Assembly (NCBI RefSeq): GCF_900108915.1 | Contig: NZ_FNYH01000001.1 | Span: 434,001 to 498,000 of the forward strand | Origin: Allopseudospirillum japonicum | GTDB taxonomy: Bacteria; Pseudomonadota; Gammaproteobacteria; Pseudomonadales; Halomonadaceae | Length of the DNA stretch: 64,000 nt | Reading direction: 5' to 3' | Made by a program: the position numbers and the translations under genes | Notes under the pieces: generated by a model | What the model was told of the DNA's origin: nothing | The model's input: the letters and a program-made list of their open reading frames with translations, nothing else | Database searches by the model: none | Shown: positions 44,183 through 54,246 of the stretch, piece after piece | Position numbering within the stretch: position 1 is the stretch's first letter | Layout: each line of letters opens with the position of its first letter

Positions 44183-45802
44183 CTAAAACCGGAAAGTATG
44201 CAAGCTCGATTGCAAGTTCAGGGCGACTTGGTGCAACTGATGGCTTGCCGAACTCACTGCTTGCGTTGATTGTAAAGTTTCTTCGGAAACTTGACGGATA
44301 GAAGTCAAGCTCTGGCTAATATCTTCAGCAACACTGCCTTGCTGATGCGCAGCGGAGGCAATATGTCCGCTCATTTGATTAATGCGCATCACCTGTTGTA
44401 CGACCTTTTGTAAATCTTCTCCAACCGCTTGGACATGTTGCACACTCTGTTGAGAGTTTTGATAACTCAGAGCCATTTTATCCGCAACCTGGTGCGCACT
44501 GGTTTGCAAAGCTTCTATCATGGTTTGAATTTCTAAAGTGGCCTCTTGCGTCCGTTGTGCCAGTGAACGCACCTCATCGGCAACCACGGCAAACCCCCGA
44601 CCATTTTCACCGGCCCGCGCTGCTTCAATCGCGGCATTTAAGGCTAATAAGTTGGTTTGCTCAGAAATGGTTTGAATCACTTCAATCACTTGACCAATGC
44701 GCTGGGTTTGTTGATGTAAATCCTGCATCGCCTGCCCAGAATCTTGGTTTTGGGTTGCCAGCTGTGCAATCGTGGTAATAGTCGTTCGCATGACTTCTTG
44801 GCCATGTTGCATATCGGTATTGGCCTCTTCCGTTGAAGTGGCAGTTGAAGCCGCACTTTGGGCAACTTCTTGAATCGTCGCGGACATTTCTTGCATGGCA
44901 CTAGCAAGCGTATCAACTTGTTCAAACTGGTGTTGCATCCCTGAACGGGTTTGCTCAACCGTACTACTGAGGCTTTCTGTTTGCTGATACAAATGATCGG
45001 ATGTCTGTTCGACTTTAGAAAGAATCTGCCGCAAGCTGGTCATCATTTGATCAGCGGCATCGGCTAAACGCCCTAACTCATCACGACGCCCTAAATGCAA
45101 GGTATGGGTTAAATCCCCTTGGGCAATTTCTTCCATTTGCAACACCATAGATTCTAAAGGCTGGCTAATATGGCGTGCGATCGCTTGTACAATCAGCATG
45201 ACCAGCACGACCACCACAGACAAAGCCAGCAGATTTTGTATTAAGTTGGCATAAAAAATATCGTTCACATCCTGCAAAAACACCCCGCTACCAAGCACCC
45301 AACCCCAAGGTTGGAAGCCTTGTACATAAGATACCTTGTCCTGGGGCTGATCAAATTGCGGGCCAATATAAGTATAATCAACAAAACCTGCACCTTTTTG
45401 CTGTACCACTTGCACCATTTCCTGCCAGTGGAACTTCCCTGAAGCATCTTTGACTTGAGTCATATCCTTGCCCTCACTTTGCGGCTTCATCGGGTGCATA
45501 ATCAAACGGTGCTTTTGGTCATTGATCCATAAGTAGCCTGATTTACCATAACGAATCGCGCGAATCGCTTCCATCGCAGCAAGGCGTGCACCCTCCTCTC
45601 CAAGTTGATCTCTTTGCTGATAATAATATTCTGCTAAGGTGTAAGCGCCTTCGACCATTTCCTGCACTTTCTCTTTGCGCGCATTTAAAAGCTCTTCATG
45701 CAGGTTACGCAAGGAAACCCCCTGAGTTAGCACAACGCCCAGAACGAATACCCATACGATAAGAGATAACTTCCAACGGATCGCAAGATGCTTGAAGCTC
45801 AT
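44183..45802 (-). CDS. methyl-accepting chemotaxis protein with single Cache domain
   Basis: 539 residues. A membrane helix at 12-30, a periplasmic single-Cache domain (about 35-185, with [16 protein letters not shown]), a second helix (about 190-210), HAMP and the cytoplasmic signalling domain. The hairpin tip [19 protein letters not shown] and [12 protein letters not shown] are conserved. There is no C-terminal CheR-binding pentapeptide (ends LHTFRF). Ligands of single-Cache chemoreceptors are often carboxylates, but this one is unknown. Confidence 0.93.
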   Translation of the reverse strand: MSFKHLAIRWKLSLIVWVFVLGVVLTQGVSLRNLHEELLNARKEKVQEMVEGAYTLAEYYYQQRDQLGEEGARLAAMEAIRAIRYGKSGYLWINDQKHRLIMHPMKPQSEGKDMTQVKDASGKFHWQEMVQVVQQKGAGFVDYTYIGPQFDQPQDKVSYVQGFQPWGWVLGSGVFLQDVNDIFYANLIQNLLALSVVVVLVMLIVQAIARHISQPLESMVLQMEEIAQGDLTHTLHLGRRDELGRLADAADQMMTSLRQILSKVEQTSDHLYQQTESLSSTVEQTRSGMQHQFEQVDTLASAMQEMSATIQEVAQSAASTATSTEEANTDMQHGQEVMRTTITTIAQLATQNQDSGQAMQDLHQQTQRIGQVIEVIQTISEQTNLLALNAAIEAARAGENGRGFAVVADEVRSLAQRTQEATLEIQTMIEALQTSAHQVADKMALSYQNSQQSVQHVQAVGEDLQKVVQQVMRINQMSGHIASAAHQQGSVAEDISQSLTSIRQVSEETLQSTQAVSSASHQLHQVALNLQSSLHTFRF

Positions 45803-46067
45803 AAGGCGTCAGCCTCCTTAATTAGGCACACAAAAGACGGGAGTAAATAAGAATTTACGGATATAAAGCGTGTTTTTATCAAAGATAAGCGTCAATACAT
45901 GACATACACAGTCAGCCCATCCATAGACTTCAAGGCTTTGCAGGGGTTTTTATTGTTGGAAAGCAACTAACAGCAAAATACCATATCCTAGCTAGAAGAT
46001 ACAAAAAATTACCTATTTTGCTTTATACTAGCCGCCCCCCATTTTCCTGATCACAAAGGCAAACATT

Positions 46068-46853
46068 ATGCGGCTAGATGCGCTTATAAGCATGAAAGAT
46101 CTTTTTATATGCGGATTTTTTTTATTAGCATCTAGCTTTGCTGATGCCAGCGCCTATCAAGTCAATCCGCATCCCAGCCAAGGAGCGCCCCTATGTACAC
46201 GCGTATATCCAGCAAGCCCGCTCACCTTATACACAGGGCTGGAGCCTGTACATTTTTTAGAAGTAAAACAACGTTTAGAATTTGCTGGTCGTAAAATTGG
46301 CCGTGCGCTCGATGTGATTCCGCTCAATAGTCAGCGGGCACTAATTAAAGCCAATCAGGAGGGGGATGGGGACGCCGCCCGCGTGCGACATATTCATCAG
46401 TTAGTTCCTGCACAACATTTAACACATTTACGCCAGCTCAAAGTCCCCGTGACTCGGCTTGAGTTTATCATTTACAGTTTGCAACCAGAATTAGTAAAGG
46501 CGCATTGGGCACAGTTAAGACAAACAGCCGTTGGCGTACGCAAAGGAGTACGTTTATTGCAATTTCAACTGCCGCAGGCTTATGTCTCTTTGAATCCAGA
46601 AACTTTATTTCGCCTATTATTGAAAGGAGATTTACAAGCGTTAGTGATGGATCGTCTCACGGCTGAAAGCGTCTTAGCCAATTTCACTTGGCCTTTACGC
46701 TTACATGTTTTGCGCTCACCGCCTTTAGCAGTTGAAGCCTTATATCCTTTGATTCATCAATGTCACCAAGCAGAAATTCCTGCATTGGAAGCTGCTTTAT
46801 TAGAAGTTGCGCCGGCTTGGTTTCAAGCCAGCGAGCATATGTTAACGCCTTGA
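46068..46853 (+). CDS. orphan periplasmic solute-binding family 3-like protein
   Basis: 261 residues with a signal segment (LFICGFFLLASSFADASA). The body is reminiscent of SBP family 3: a basic N-terminal strand pair, NQEGDGDAARVRHIHQLVP (compare the D-G-D-x-x-R segment in this family) and a C-terminal helix-rich lobe. There is no adjacent permease. Start at 46068 has AAAGG nine bases upstream. A 265-base divergent gap with the chemoreceptor holds TATACT at 46024, but no clear -35 box. Family match is by eye. Confidence 0.6.
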   Translation: MRLDALISMKDLFICGFFLLASSFADASAYQVNPHPSQGAPLCTRVYPASPLTLYTGLEPVHFLEVKQRLEFAGRKIGRALDVIPLNSQRALIKANQEGDGDAARVRHIHQLVPAQHLTHLRQLKVPVTRLEFIIYSLQPELVKAHWAQLRQTAVGVRKGVRLLQFQLPQAYVSLNPETLFRLLLKGDLQALVMDRLTAESVLANFTWPLRLHVLRSPPLAVEALYPLIHQCHQAEIPALEAALLEVAPAWFQASEHMLTP

Positions 46854-47078
46854 CCCTTTTTTATGACCTGCACGTTGAGCAATCGCCAGCTGATACTTAT
46901 CACGGATTCAGACTTTAAGGGTTGTAGCGTGGCCGGACTTTTTTATAGGTTATATTTTAGCAATACACCCTATTTGAACATTGAGATAGGCCAACGTGGC
47001 GTTGGCTGTGTTATTCATTTTTCACTAAAACATCTGCTTGAGATCTGTGCTATTAGAAGGACACTTTTGCACTATCTG

Positions 47079-47642
47079 TTAAAACATCCCTAATTCTAAA
47101 CGCGCATCCTCAGACATCATTTCACGATTCCAAGGAGGATCAAACACAATTTCAATATTCACTGCATCTAAATCTTCTGCACCTAGAATTTTACGCTTAG
47201 CATCTTGCGCAATGACCTCTCCCATACCACACCCAGGCGCGGTTAAAGTCATCTTAATTTGTGCTAGGGTACGCCCATCAAGCAAGTGCACGAGTTTGCA
47301 AGCATAGACTAAACCTAAATCAACAATATTGACCGGAATTTCTGGATCGAAACAGGTACGCAATTGTGCCCAAATAAAGGCTTCTAGATCCGCAGCACTG
47401 GCACCTGCAGCAAGATAAGGCCTTTGTGTTGGCGGCAAACCTAAAGCGTCTAAATGATGGCTTTCAACCAGATACAAACGCCCTTCAAAGCTCACGCTAA
47501 TACTGGTGCCTTTCGCTTGCATCACACTGACCTGCGTCCCTGCAGGTAAAGTGAGTGTTTTACCAAAAGGAATCGAAATCACATCCAAATCGCGCTGCAA
47601 ATCTAAGACCTGGCCGCGCGTTAACTCTGGCTGGTTACTCAT
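47079..47642 (-). CDS. sufT: putative Fe-S cluster assembly protein SufT
   Basis: 187 residues. The N-terminal part is SufT-specific (VISIPFGKTLTLPAGTQVSV). The C-terminal MIP18/DUF59 domain shows DPEIPVNIVDLGLVYAC, KMTLTAPGCGMGEVI and FDPPWNREMMSEDARLELG. SufT aids cluster maturation. It is last in the suf operon, three bases after the sufS stop (TAG CCT ATG). The 225-base gap beyond it holds only a weak overlapping open frame. Confidence 0.92.
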   Translation of the reverse strand: MSNQPELTRGQVLDLQRDLDVISIPFGKTLTLPAGTQVSVMQAKGTSISVSFEGRLYLVESHHLDALGLPPTQRPYLAAGASAADLEAFIWAQLRTCFDPEIPVNIVDLGLVYACKLVHLLDGRTLAQIKMTLTAPGCGMGEVIAQDAKRKILGAEDLDAVNIEIVFDPPWNREMMSEDARLELGMF

Positions 47643-47645
47643 AGG

Positions 47646-48878
47646 CTAACTCATCATTTGACGAACTTTGTGAATCCCAGCCACCAAGGCGTCGATTTCT
47701 TCGAAGGTATTATATAAAGCAAAGGACGCACGTGCTGTTGCATTAACTCCAAAATGATGCAGCACAGGCATAGCACAATGGTGTCCTGTACGGATCGCAA
47801 TCCCGAGTTGGTCTAGCAATAAGCCTAAATCTTGTGCGTGCACATCCTGCATCACAAAAGAAATCACCCCAGCTTTATTTGGTGCTTGGCCGATAATGCG
47901 TAAACCTTCAATGGCAGACATTTGTTCAGTGGCATAGGTTAGCAGCTCATGCTCCCAGGCTTGGATATTTTCTAAGCCGACATGGGTGAGATAATCCGCA
48001 GCAACCCCTAGACCTATCGCCTGTGCAATGGCAGGCGTACCGGCTTCAAAACGGTGGGGTAAATCTGCATAGGTGGTTTGCGCAAAACTCACTTGTTTGA
48101 TCATCTCGCCGCCCCCTTGCCAAGGGGGCATTTGCTCTAGCAAAGCTTGCTTGGCGTATAAAATGCCAATCCCTGTGGGACCATACATCTTATGGCCTGA
48201 AAACGCATAAAAGTCGCAATCTAAGGCTTGCACATCAACCTGTAAATGCGGCACAGCTTGAGCACCATCAACTAAAATAGGCACATTAAAATCATGGGCA
48301 ATAGCAGTCATTTCACGTACTGGGTTAATCGTACCCAAGGCATTAGAAACATGAGTCACAGCGACTAAACGCGTTTGCGGGGTAAACATCTGCTGATAGG
48401 CATCTAAATCCAGTTCACCTAGCGCATTGACAGGAATGACTTTAATTTGAATCCCTAGCTGATCACGCAAAAGTTGCCAAGGCACAATATTGGCATGATG
48501 CTCCATCATAGAGACAAGCACTTCATCACCCGCACGTAAATGGGTACGCCCCCAAGTTTGCGCCACGAGGTTAATTGCTTCTGTGGTACCGCGGACAAAA
48601 ATCATCTCTTTATGACTTGCCGCATGAATATAATGCTGCAGCTTAACCCGAGCCCCTTCATAAGCTTCGGTTGCTAACTCGGCTAATTGGTGCAAGCCAC
48701 GATGAATATTTGCATTGTAATCACGATAATAATGATTCAAAGCTTCAATTACAGGCTGCGGCTTTTGCGTGGTCGCTGCATTATCTAAATAAATTAAAGG
48801 CTGCTCGTGTACTTGGCGTGCCAAAATGGGGAAATCCTCACGCAATGCCCAAGGATCTAAATTGGTATCTATACTCAT
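47646..48878 (-). CDS. sufS: cysteine desulfurase SufS
   Basis: 410 residues; a PLP enzyme that takes sulfur from cysteine for cluster assembly. YLDNAATTQKP at the N-terminus, PLP Lys in FSGHKMYGPTG, and the active cysteine in RTGHHCAMP. It is coupled to sufD by a TAATG overlap. No sufE or sufU gene is in this cluster, so the sulfur acceptor must be elsewhere. Confidence 0.96.
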   Translation of the reverse strand: MSIDTNLDPWALREDFPILARQVHEQPLIYLDNAATTQKPQPVIEALNHYYRDYNANIHRGLHQLAELATEAYEGARVKLQHYIHAASHKEMIFVRGTTEAINLVAQTWGRTHLRAGDEVLVSMMEHHANIVPWQLLRDQLGIQIKVIPVNALGELDLDAYQQMFTPQTRLVAVTHVSNALGTINPVREMTAIAHDFNVPILVDGAQAVPHLQVDVQALDCDFYAFSGHKMYGPTGIGILYAKQALLEQMPPWQGGGEMIKQVSFAQTTYADLPHRFEAGTPAIAQAIGLGVAADYLTHVGLENIQAWEHELLTYATEQMSAIEGLRIIGQAPNKAGVISFVMQDVHAQDLGLLLDQLGIAIRTGHHCAMPVLHHFGVNATARASFALYNTFEEIDALVAGIHKVRQMMS

Positions 48879-50197
48879 TAGAGCACCCCTTTCAAGTTGT
48901 AGGCTGCCGGCAAACGCCCTGCGATGGCTTCTTCGATCCGCTGGTGAATCGCCAAGATTTCTATGTTATCGAGAATTTCATTTGCGAAAGCCAAAGTGAG
49001 CAAGCCACGTGCTTGGGTTTCATCAATACCACGCGAACGCAGGGCAAAAACTGCTTCCTCGTTCAAACGTCCAGTCGTCGCGCCATGCGAACATTTAACA
49101 TCATCCGCATAAATTTCTAGCTCAGGCTTGGTATTGATTTGTGCACCATCGGCAAGCAGCAAGTTCGCGTTGTTCTGATGCGCTTCAATTTTTTGACTTT
49201 GCGGCTGCACAAGGACACGCCCATTAAATACCCCTTGGGCTTTGGCATTTAAAATACCCTTGTAGTTTTCTTGGCTGTACGTATGGCCTGCCGCATGATT
49301 AATACGGGTATGAGTATCAATAAACTGACGTCCCGCAGCAAAGAAAAGCCCATCCAGCTCAACATGAGCCCCTGGTTCTGCCAACACCACATCTAAATCA
49401 TGACGTACCCACTTCCCCCCCAGATTAATATGCTGACTGGTGAAATGGCTATCACGCGTTTGATACACATCTAACTGGGAAAGATGCTGATCTGTATTTG
49501 CTAATTCTTGTATATAGTAATGCTTAAGCTGCGCACCCGCATCAAGCTGAATTTGTGCTTGGCGATGGCTACAGTTGTTCGGGCTACCTAGGCTTAGGTG
49601 ATGCTCAATCAAGGTGGCTTGCGCACCCGATGCCACTTCGACCTTCAGTTGGCTTAAGCTCAGGTAAGCTTGCTCGCTCGCTTGTGTAGAGAGATACACC
49701 AAATAAATTGGCGTATCCAAACAACCTTGCACCTTGAGTTGAAGCTGGGTTTTTCCTAATGCTTGGTTAAGCGCACAAAAAGCAGCCTGTGCATTCGCTT
49801 TTTTATCTTGAGCCACCTGCGCTGGATAAGCGGCGGTTAAAGGGTGCTCCGCCGGTGTCGTCACTTGATAGCTCACTTGTGCGTGAGCGGTTTGCTGTGA
49901 ATGCTCAGGGGCAAACACACCATTGACAAAGACTAAGCGAATGGCTGCTGTTGCCAAAGGCAACCAAGCGGCTTCTAGCTGGGTATCCTCAAGTTTTACT
50001 AAGGATGGATCCCATTGAAAACCCTGCTTTAGCAAGGCTTTTAAATCGGCATATTTCCAGTTTTCATCTCGAGTCGTTGGCCAACCTAAACGACAAAACT
50101 CTTGTGCAGCTTGCGCTTGTTGCGGTGTTAGCTTGGCTTGCTGCTGTGGATCTGCCAGCAAGCTAGGCAAATCTCCCAGACGTTCGATTTGATTCAT
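48878..50197 (-). CDS. sufD: Fe-S cluster scaffold subunit SufD
   Basis: 439 residues of the SufB/SufD beta-helix fold. WKYADLKALLKQGFQW, HAQVSYQV and EAHQNNANLLLADGAQINTKPELEIYADDV (given as a region at about 320-350) are typical, as is KCSHGATTGRL. It is coupled at both ends by TAATG to sufC and sufS, which implies near-equal translation. SufD forms SufBC2D and provides cluster binding sites with SufB. Confidence 0.95.
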   Translation of the reverse strand: MNQIERLGDLPSLLADPQQQAKLTPQQAQAAQEFCRLGWPTTRDENWKYADLKALLKQGFQWDPSLVKLEDTQLEAAWLPLATAAIRLVFVNGVFAPEHSQQTAHAQVSYQVTTPAEHPLTAAYPAQVAQDKKANAQAAFCALNQALGKTQLQLKVQGCLDTPIYLVYLSTQASEQAYLSLSQLKVEVASGAQATLIEHHLSLGSPNNCSHRQAQIQLDAGAQLKHYYIQELANTDQHLSQLDVYQTRDSHFTSQHINLGGKWVRHDLDVVLAEPGAHVELDGLFFAAGRQFIDTHTRINHAAGHTYSQENYKGILNAKAQGVFNGRVLVQPQSQKIEAHQNNANLLLADGAQINTKPELEIYADDVKCSHGATTGRLNEEAVFALRSRGIDETQARGLLTLAFANEILDNIEILAIHQRIEEAIAGRLPAAYNLKGVL

Positions 50198-50946
50198 TAG
50201 CCAGCATCCTCCAATAACCAGTCGTAACCACGGGCCTCCAACTCTAATGCCAAGCCTTTATCACCTGATTTAATAATCTGGCCATCTGCCAGCACGTGAA
50301 TATGATCTGGCACAATATAATCCAGCAAACGCTGATAGTGGGTAATCATCAACATGGAGCGAGATGCACTGCGTAAGGAGTTGACCCCTTCGGCAACAAT
50401 TTTCAGCGCGTCAATATCTAGCCCAGAATCTATCTCATCCAAAATGGCTAGATGCGGCTGCAAAATTAACATTTGCAGGATTTCGTTACGCTTTTTCTCA
50501 CCGCCGGAAAACCCTTCGTTCACTGCACGATGTAAAAAGCTGTTATCCATTTTCATAAAAGCTAAGTGCTCACGCACCAACTTCATAAAGCTAGGGGCAT
50601 CAATTTCTGCTTCACCGCGCGCTTTACGTTGTGCATTTAAAGCCGCTTTGAGTAAGTAGACGTTTTTTACTCCAGGAATTTCCACAGGATATTGGAAACC
50701 CAACATCACCCCAGCACAAGCGCGCTCTTCGACGCTCATCGCCAATAAATCTTGTCCCTGATATTGAACACTGCCAGAAGTAATTTCGTAACCTTCACGC
50801 CCTGCCAATACAGCAGATAGGGTTGATTTACCCGCACCATTTGGGCCCATAATGGCATGGACTTCACCAGCACCTAGATGCAAGTTTAATCCCTTTAAAA
50901 TCGGTTTATCATCAACACGAACATGTAAATCTTGAATTTCTAACAT
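50197..50946 (-). CDS. sufC: ABC-type ATPase SufC
   Basis: 249 residues. Walker A GPNGAGKST, signature FSGGEKKRNEI, Walker B LAILDEIDSGLD. SufC powers conformational change in SufBC2D. Its stop overlaps the sufD ATG (TAATG). 30 bases after sufB. Confidence 0.97.
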   Translation of the reverse strand: MLEIQDLHVRVDDKPILKGLNLHLGAGEVHAIMGPNGAGKSTLSAVLAGREGYEITSGSVQYQGQDLLAMSVEERACAGVMLGFQYPVEIPGVKNVYLLKAALNAQRKARGEAEIDAPSFMKLVREHLAFMKMDNSFLHRAVNEGFSGGEKKRNEILQMLILQPHLAILDEIDSGLDIDALKIVAEGVNSLRSASRSMLMITHYQRLLDYIVPDHIHVLADGQIIKSGDKGLALELEARGYDWLLEDAG

Positions 50947-50976
50947 GACTGGACATCCTAAATATTCTGGAAAAAC

Positions 50977-52422
50977 TTAACCCACAGCACCTTCTAAGGA
51001 CACGTTCAACAAGGCTTCAGCTTCTACTGCAAATTCCATTGGCAACTCTTTAAACACATCTTTACAAAAGCCGTTGACGATCATATTCACCGCATCTTCT
51101 TCAGAAATGCCACGCTGTTGGCAGTAAAAAAGTTGATCTTCGCCGATTTTTGAAGTGGTCGCCTCGTGTTCTACTTGGGCACTGCTATTGGCAATTTCTT
51201 GATAAGGAAAAGTATGTGCACCGCATTGATCACCAATCAGTAAGGAGTCACATTGGGTAAAATTACGTGCCCCTTGAGCACCTGCAAGGACTTTCACCAA
51301 GCCTCGGTAGGTTTGTTGGCTACGCCCTGCAGAAATCCCTTTTGAAATAATCGTAGAACGGCTCCCTGCACCAATGTGAATCATCTTGGTGCCCGTATCC
51401 GCTTGCTGATGATGGTTAGTCACCGCAACCGAGTAGAATTCCCCTACAGAATCTCGACCACGCAACACACAGGAAGGATATTTCCAAGTCACTGCTGAGC
51501 CTGTTTCGACTTGCGTCCAGCTGATTTTGGCACGATCTCCACGACATTCACCGCGTTTGGTGACAAAGTTATAAATGCCGCCTTTGCCTTCTTCGTCTCC
51601 TGGGTACCAGTTTTGTACAGTAGAATATTTGATGTTGGCATCATCTAATGCAACCAGCTCAACAACAGCGGCATGGAGTTGATTTTCGTCACGTTGTGGC
51701 GCGGTACAACCTTCCAGATAAGAAACTTGCGCCCCTTCAGCACACACAATCAAGGTACGCTCAAACTGGCCGGTGTTGGCTTGATTAATACGGAAATAAG
51801 TGGATAGCTCCATCGGACAAGTCACGCCTTTGGGCACATAAACAAAGGAGCCATCGGTAAACACGGCAGAATTCAGGGCCGCAAAAAAGTTATCTTCACG
51901 AGGGACAACCGTGCCTAAATATTGACGTACCAGTTCTGGATGTTCGCGCACGGCTTCAGAAATAGAACAGAAAATCACACCGGCTTCTGCCAGCTTTTCT
52001 TTAAAGGTGGTGGTTACAGAAACAGAATCAAACACCACATCCACGGCAACACCGGCCAAGGCGGCACGTTCATGCAAAGGGATCCCCAGCTTTTCATAAG
52101 TTTCTAATAACTTAGGATCCACCTCATCCAAACTTTTAGGGCCGTCTTTTTTGGATTTAGGCGCGGAGTAATACGAAATGCTTTGATAATCTACACGAGG
52201 ATACTCAAGGTGCGCCCAATGATGCGGTTCTTGCATGGTTAACCAATGACGATACGCTTCTAGCCGCCATGCCAGCAACCATTCAGGTTCCTGTTTCTTC
52301 ATAGAAATATGACGAATGACCTCTTCATTGAGACCAGGCGGCAGGGTATCGCTTTCAATATCTGTGTAGAAGCCTTGCTTATACTCAGTACGTACAAGCT
52401 GCTCCATACGTTCACTTGCCAT
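50977..52422 (-). CDS. sufB: Fe-S cluster scaffold SufB
   Basis: 481 residues, the main cluster scaffold of SufBC2D. Motifs include [45 protein letters not shown], and the C-terminal [21 protein letters not shown]. It starts [18 protein letters not shown]. It follows the regulator by 91 bases, where an internal promoter could lie. Confidence 0.97.
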   Translation of the reverse strand: MASERMEQLVRTEYKQGFYTDIESDTLPPGLNEEVIRHISMKKQEPEWLLAWRLEAYRHWLTMQEPHHWAHLEYPRVDYQSISYYSAPKSKKDGPKSLDEVDPKLLETYEKLGIPLHERAALAGVAVDVVFDSVSVTTTFKEKLAEAGVIFCSISEAVREHPELVRQYLGTVVPREDNFFAALNSAVFTDGSFVYVPKGVTCPMELSTYFRINQANTGQFERTLIVCAEGAQVSYLEGCTAPQRDENQLHAAVVELVALDDANIKYSTVQNWYPGDEEGKGGIYNFVTKRGECRGDRAKISWTQVETGSAVTWKYPSCVLRGRDSVGEFYSVAVTNHHQQADTGTKMIHIGAGSRSTIISKGISAGRSQQTYRGLVKVLAGAQGARNFTQCDSLLIGDQCGAHTFPYQEIANSSAQVEHEATTSKIGEDQLFYCQQRGISEEDAVNMIVNGFCKDVFKELPMEFAVEAEALLNVSLEGAVG

Positions 52423-52513
52423 AGTCAGGGTCTCCTACATCGGCTATCTAGGGCTGAGATCGGTTCACCTTAGGTCAGGATGGCGAACAAATCTTAAAAG
52501 ATCTAAAAATCAA

Positions 52514-52966
52514 TTAGTTAGATTCTTGGTATACGGGAATAGGCACTAAAGGCAAACGAATCGCTTGGCGATCTGCCAACTGTGCAAGGCTAATTCCAGC
52601 GAGTAATTGCTGTATTGCTTGGGTTACTTTTTGCCAATTACCTGCAACCTGGCAAGAAGCAAGCAAATCACAGGCATCACGACCATGGCTACAAGCGGTC
52701 ATCGCTACTGGGCCTTCAATGGCAACAATAATGTCGGTTACGGCAATCTTGCTTGCAGGACGCGCTAGCTGGTAACCACCTTGTGCACCACGTTGTGATT
52801 TCAGCAAGTGTGCATGCACTAGCATTTTAACTAGCTTGACCACTGTAGGTTGTGGAATACCTGTTGCAACTGCCAACTGCTTGCTAGAGCAGGTATGGTG
52901 TGCTTCTTGCGCTAGTTGCGCCATCAAGACCACAGCATAATCCGTTAATTTACTGAGTTTTAGCAT
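52514..52966 (-). CDS. Rrf2-family SUF operon regulator
   Basis: 150 residues. The N-terminal winged helix is Rrf2-like (MLKLSKLTDYAVVLMAQLAQ, LVHAHLLKSQRGAQGGYQL). Three Cys at ACSHGRDACDLLASC, about residues 90-105, fit Fe-S coordination as in IscR and the SUF-system regulators. It likely senses cluster status and controls its own suf operon. A promoter precedes it (53003-53030). Confidence 0.92.
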   Translation of the reverse strand: MLKLSKLTDYAVVLMAQLAQEAHHTCSSKQLAVATGIPQPTVVKLVKMLVHAHLLKSQRGAQGGYQLARPASKIAVTDIIVAIEGPVAMTACSHGRDACDLLASCQVAGNWQKVTQAIQQLLAGISLAQLADRQAIRLPLVPIPVYQESN

Positions 52967-53002
52967 AATACAACGAAAATCAATGCTCGTAGGTTGATGG
53001 TA

Positions 53003-53030
53003 TTTGTATCCTTATCCATCCGCATGTCAA
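53003..53030 (-). promoter_or_regulatory. candidate sigma-70 promoter of the suf regulator operon
   Basis: On the minus strand TTGACA (53030-53025), a 16-base spacer and TACAAA (53008-53003) lie about 40 bases before the regulator's ATG. The AT-rich element upstream of the -35 box (AATAGTATGATA) might be an activator site or a regulator box. Confidence 0.55.
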
Positions 53031-53067
53031 TATCATACTATTTTAGTCTGTTTTAAACTCAAAGGGA

Positions 53068-53085
53068 AGCCTGCAAGTGCAGGCT
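53068..53085. other. perfect hairpin beyond folX
   Basis: AGCCTGC and GCAGGCT pair around AAGT, eight bases after the folX stop. No T run follows on the folX strand, so it may be a transcript end stabiliser or a weak terminator. Confidence 0.4.
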
Positions 53086-53093
53086 ATCTCGGT

Positions 53094-53471
53094 TTAAGCG
53101 CGACTTTCACTCAAGGTAATAGATACAGAATCGGAGAAACGCAATGCATGCGGCTTATCAATCTCAACTTGTGCATGCAACACTTGGCGATACGACATCA
53201 CAATATCTAGGATTTCTCGTGTGAGACGTTCCAAAAGTTGAAACCTCCCTTCTTCCACATGTCGAATAATGTGCTTAGTAATCGTACGGTAATTTAAAGC
53301 TTCATCAATATGATTAAAAGCCACCGCGCGGTCAGCAGGATATTGAAGCACCACATTAACAATCACATCTTGGCGATTACTAATTTCTTCTTCTTTGATG
53401 CCAATAAAGGTGCGCAATCTGAGGTTTTTAATCCGTATCGTGGCTAAATTGGGCGCTGCTTGCATACGCAA
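53094..53471 (-). CDS. folX: dihydroneopterin triphosphate 2'-epimerase FolX
   Basis: 125 residues. [15 protein letters not shown]-type segment (here [20 protein letters not shown]), [28 protein letters not shown] and [19 protein letters not shown] match FolX rather than FolB aldolase. FolX makes dihydromonapterin triphosphate, the first step of tetrahydromonapterin synthesis. It lies 14 bases after folE on the same strand, consistent with shared use of dihydroneopterin triphosphate. Confidence 0.92.
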   Translation of the reverse strand: MRMQAAPNLATIRIKNLRLRTFIGIKEEEISNRQDVIVNVVLQYPADRAVAFNHIDEALNYRTITKHIIRHVEEGRFQLLERLTREILDIVMSYRQVLHAQVEIDKPHALRFSDSVSITLSESRA

Positions 53472-53485
53472 ATCCTACCTAAAAG

Positions 53486-54040
53486 TTAACGCTGTAAGAG
53501 TTGCAAAAATTCTTGGCGCGTGTTTTGCGAATTACGGAAAGCCCCTAACATCACCGAGCTTTGCATCCAAGAGTTTTGCTTTTCTACCCCACGCATCATC
53601 ATACACATGTGCTGGGCTTCGATAATGACCGCCACCCCTTTTGCACCTGTCACTTCTTGCACAGCTTGAGCAATTTCACGCGTTAAGTTTTCTTGAATTT
53701 GCAAACGGCGTGCATACATATCTACAATCCGTGCGAACTTGGATAGACCCAAAACTTGACCATTTGGCAGATAACCAATATGACATTTACCAATAAAAGG
53801 TAAAATATGGTGTTCACACAAAGAATAGAGTTCTATATCCTTGACAATCACCATCTCATCATTTTCTGAGCTAAACACAGCCCCATTAACTACGGCTTCT
53901 AGTGATTGCTGGTAACCTTGGGTCAGAAACTGCATCGCTTTAGCAGTACGTTTTGGGGTATCTTTTAACCCTTCGCGTTCTACATCTTCACCAAGTAGGC
54001 TAATGACTTGGCTATAAAGCTGGGTAAGTTCTTCGGTCAT
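53486..54040 (-). CDS. folE: GTP cyclohydrolase I
   Basis: 184 residues, converting GTP to dihydroneopterin triphosphate. Zinc ligands sit in [11 protein letters not shown] and in [27 protein letters not shown]-type segment (here [20 protein letters not shown]) is at the N-terminus. First gene of a folE-folX operon; an inverted repeat lies in the upstream region. Confidence 0.97.
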   Translation of the reverse strand: MTEELTQLYSQVISLLGEDVEREGLKDTPKRTAKAMQFLTQGYQQSLEAVVNGAVFSSENDEMVIVKDIELYSLCEHHILPFIGKCHIGYLPNGQVLGLSKFARIVDMYARRLQIQENLTREIAQAVQEVTGAKGVAVIIEAQHMCMMMRGVEKQNSWMQSSVMLGAFRNSQNTRQEFLQLLQR

Positions 54041-54076
54041 GCGTGCAGCTCCTCAAGCGTAGGACAGCTCAATATT

Positions 54077-54111
54077 TATACAAAAAATATATCATGTAAA
54101 CTCTTTGTATA
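54077..54111. promoter_or_regulatory. inverted repeat upstream of folE
   Basis: TATACAAA and TTTGTATA, 8-bp arms, are separated by 19 bases, 37-71 bases before the folE start. The arms are AT-rich and could hold -10/-35 elements or an operator. The rest of the 206-base gap shows nothing else. Confidence 0.4.
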
Positions 54112-54246
54112 ACAAAGATCCAGAACACCTTAATTTAACCCAGTGATTTAGTCAAGTTTAGCCACCCCCTCAAACAAAACGGCTGGCTTCAACTGAGTAA
54201 CTACTGCCCACCCTTTCAAGCACAGATTGATGCTACATCAGCGAAC

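Noticed and set aside
46863-47093. 76-residue plus-strand ORF after the solute-binding-like gene
   Set aside because: It overlaps the 3' end of sufT, has no clear ribosome-binding site and a composition unlike neighbours; more likely chance.
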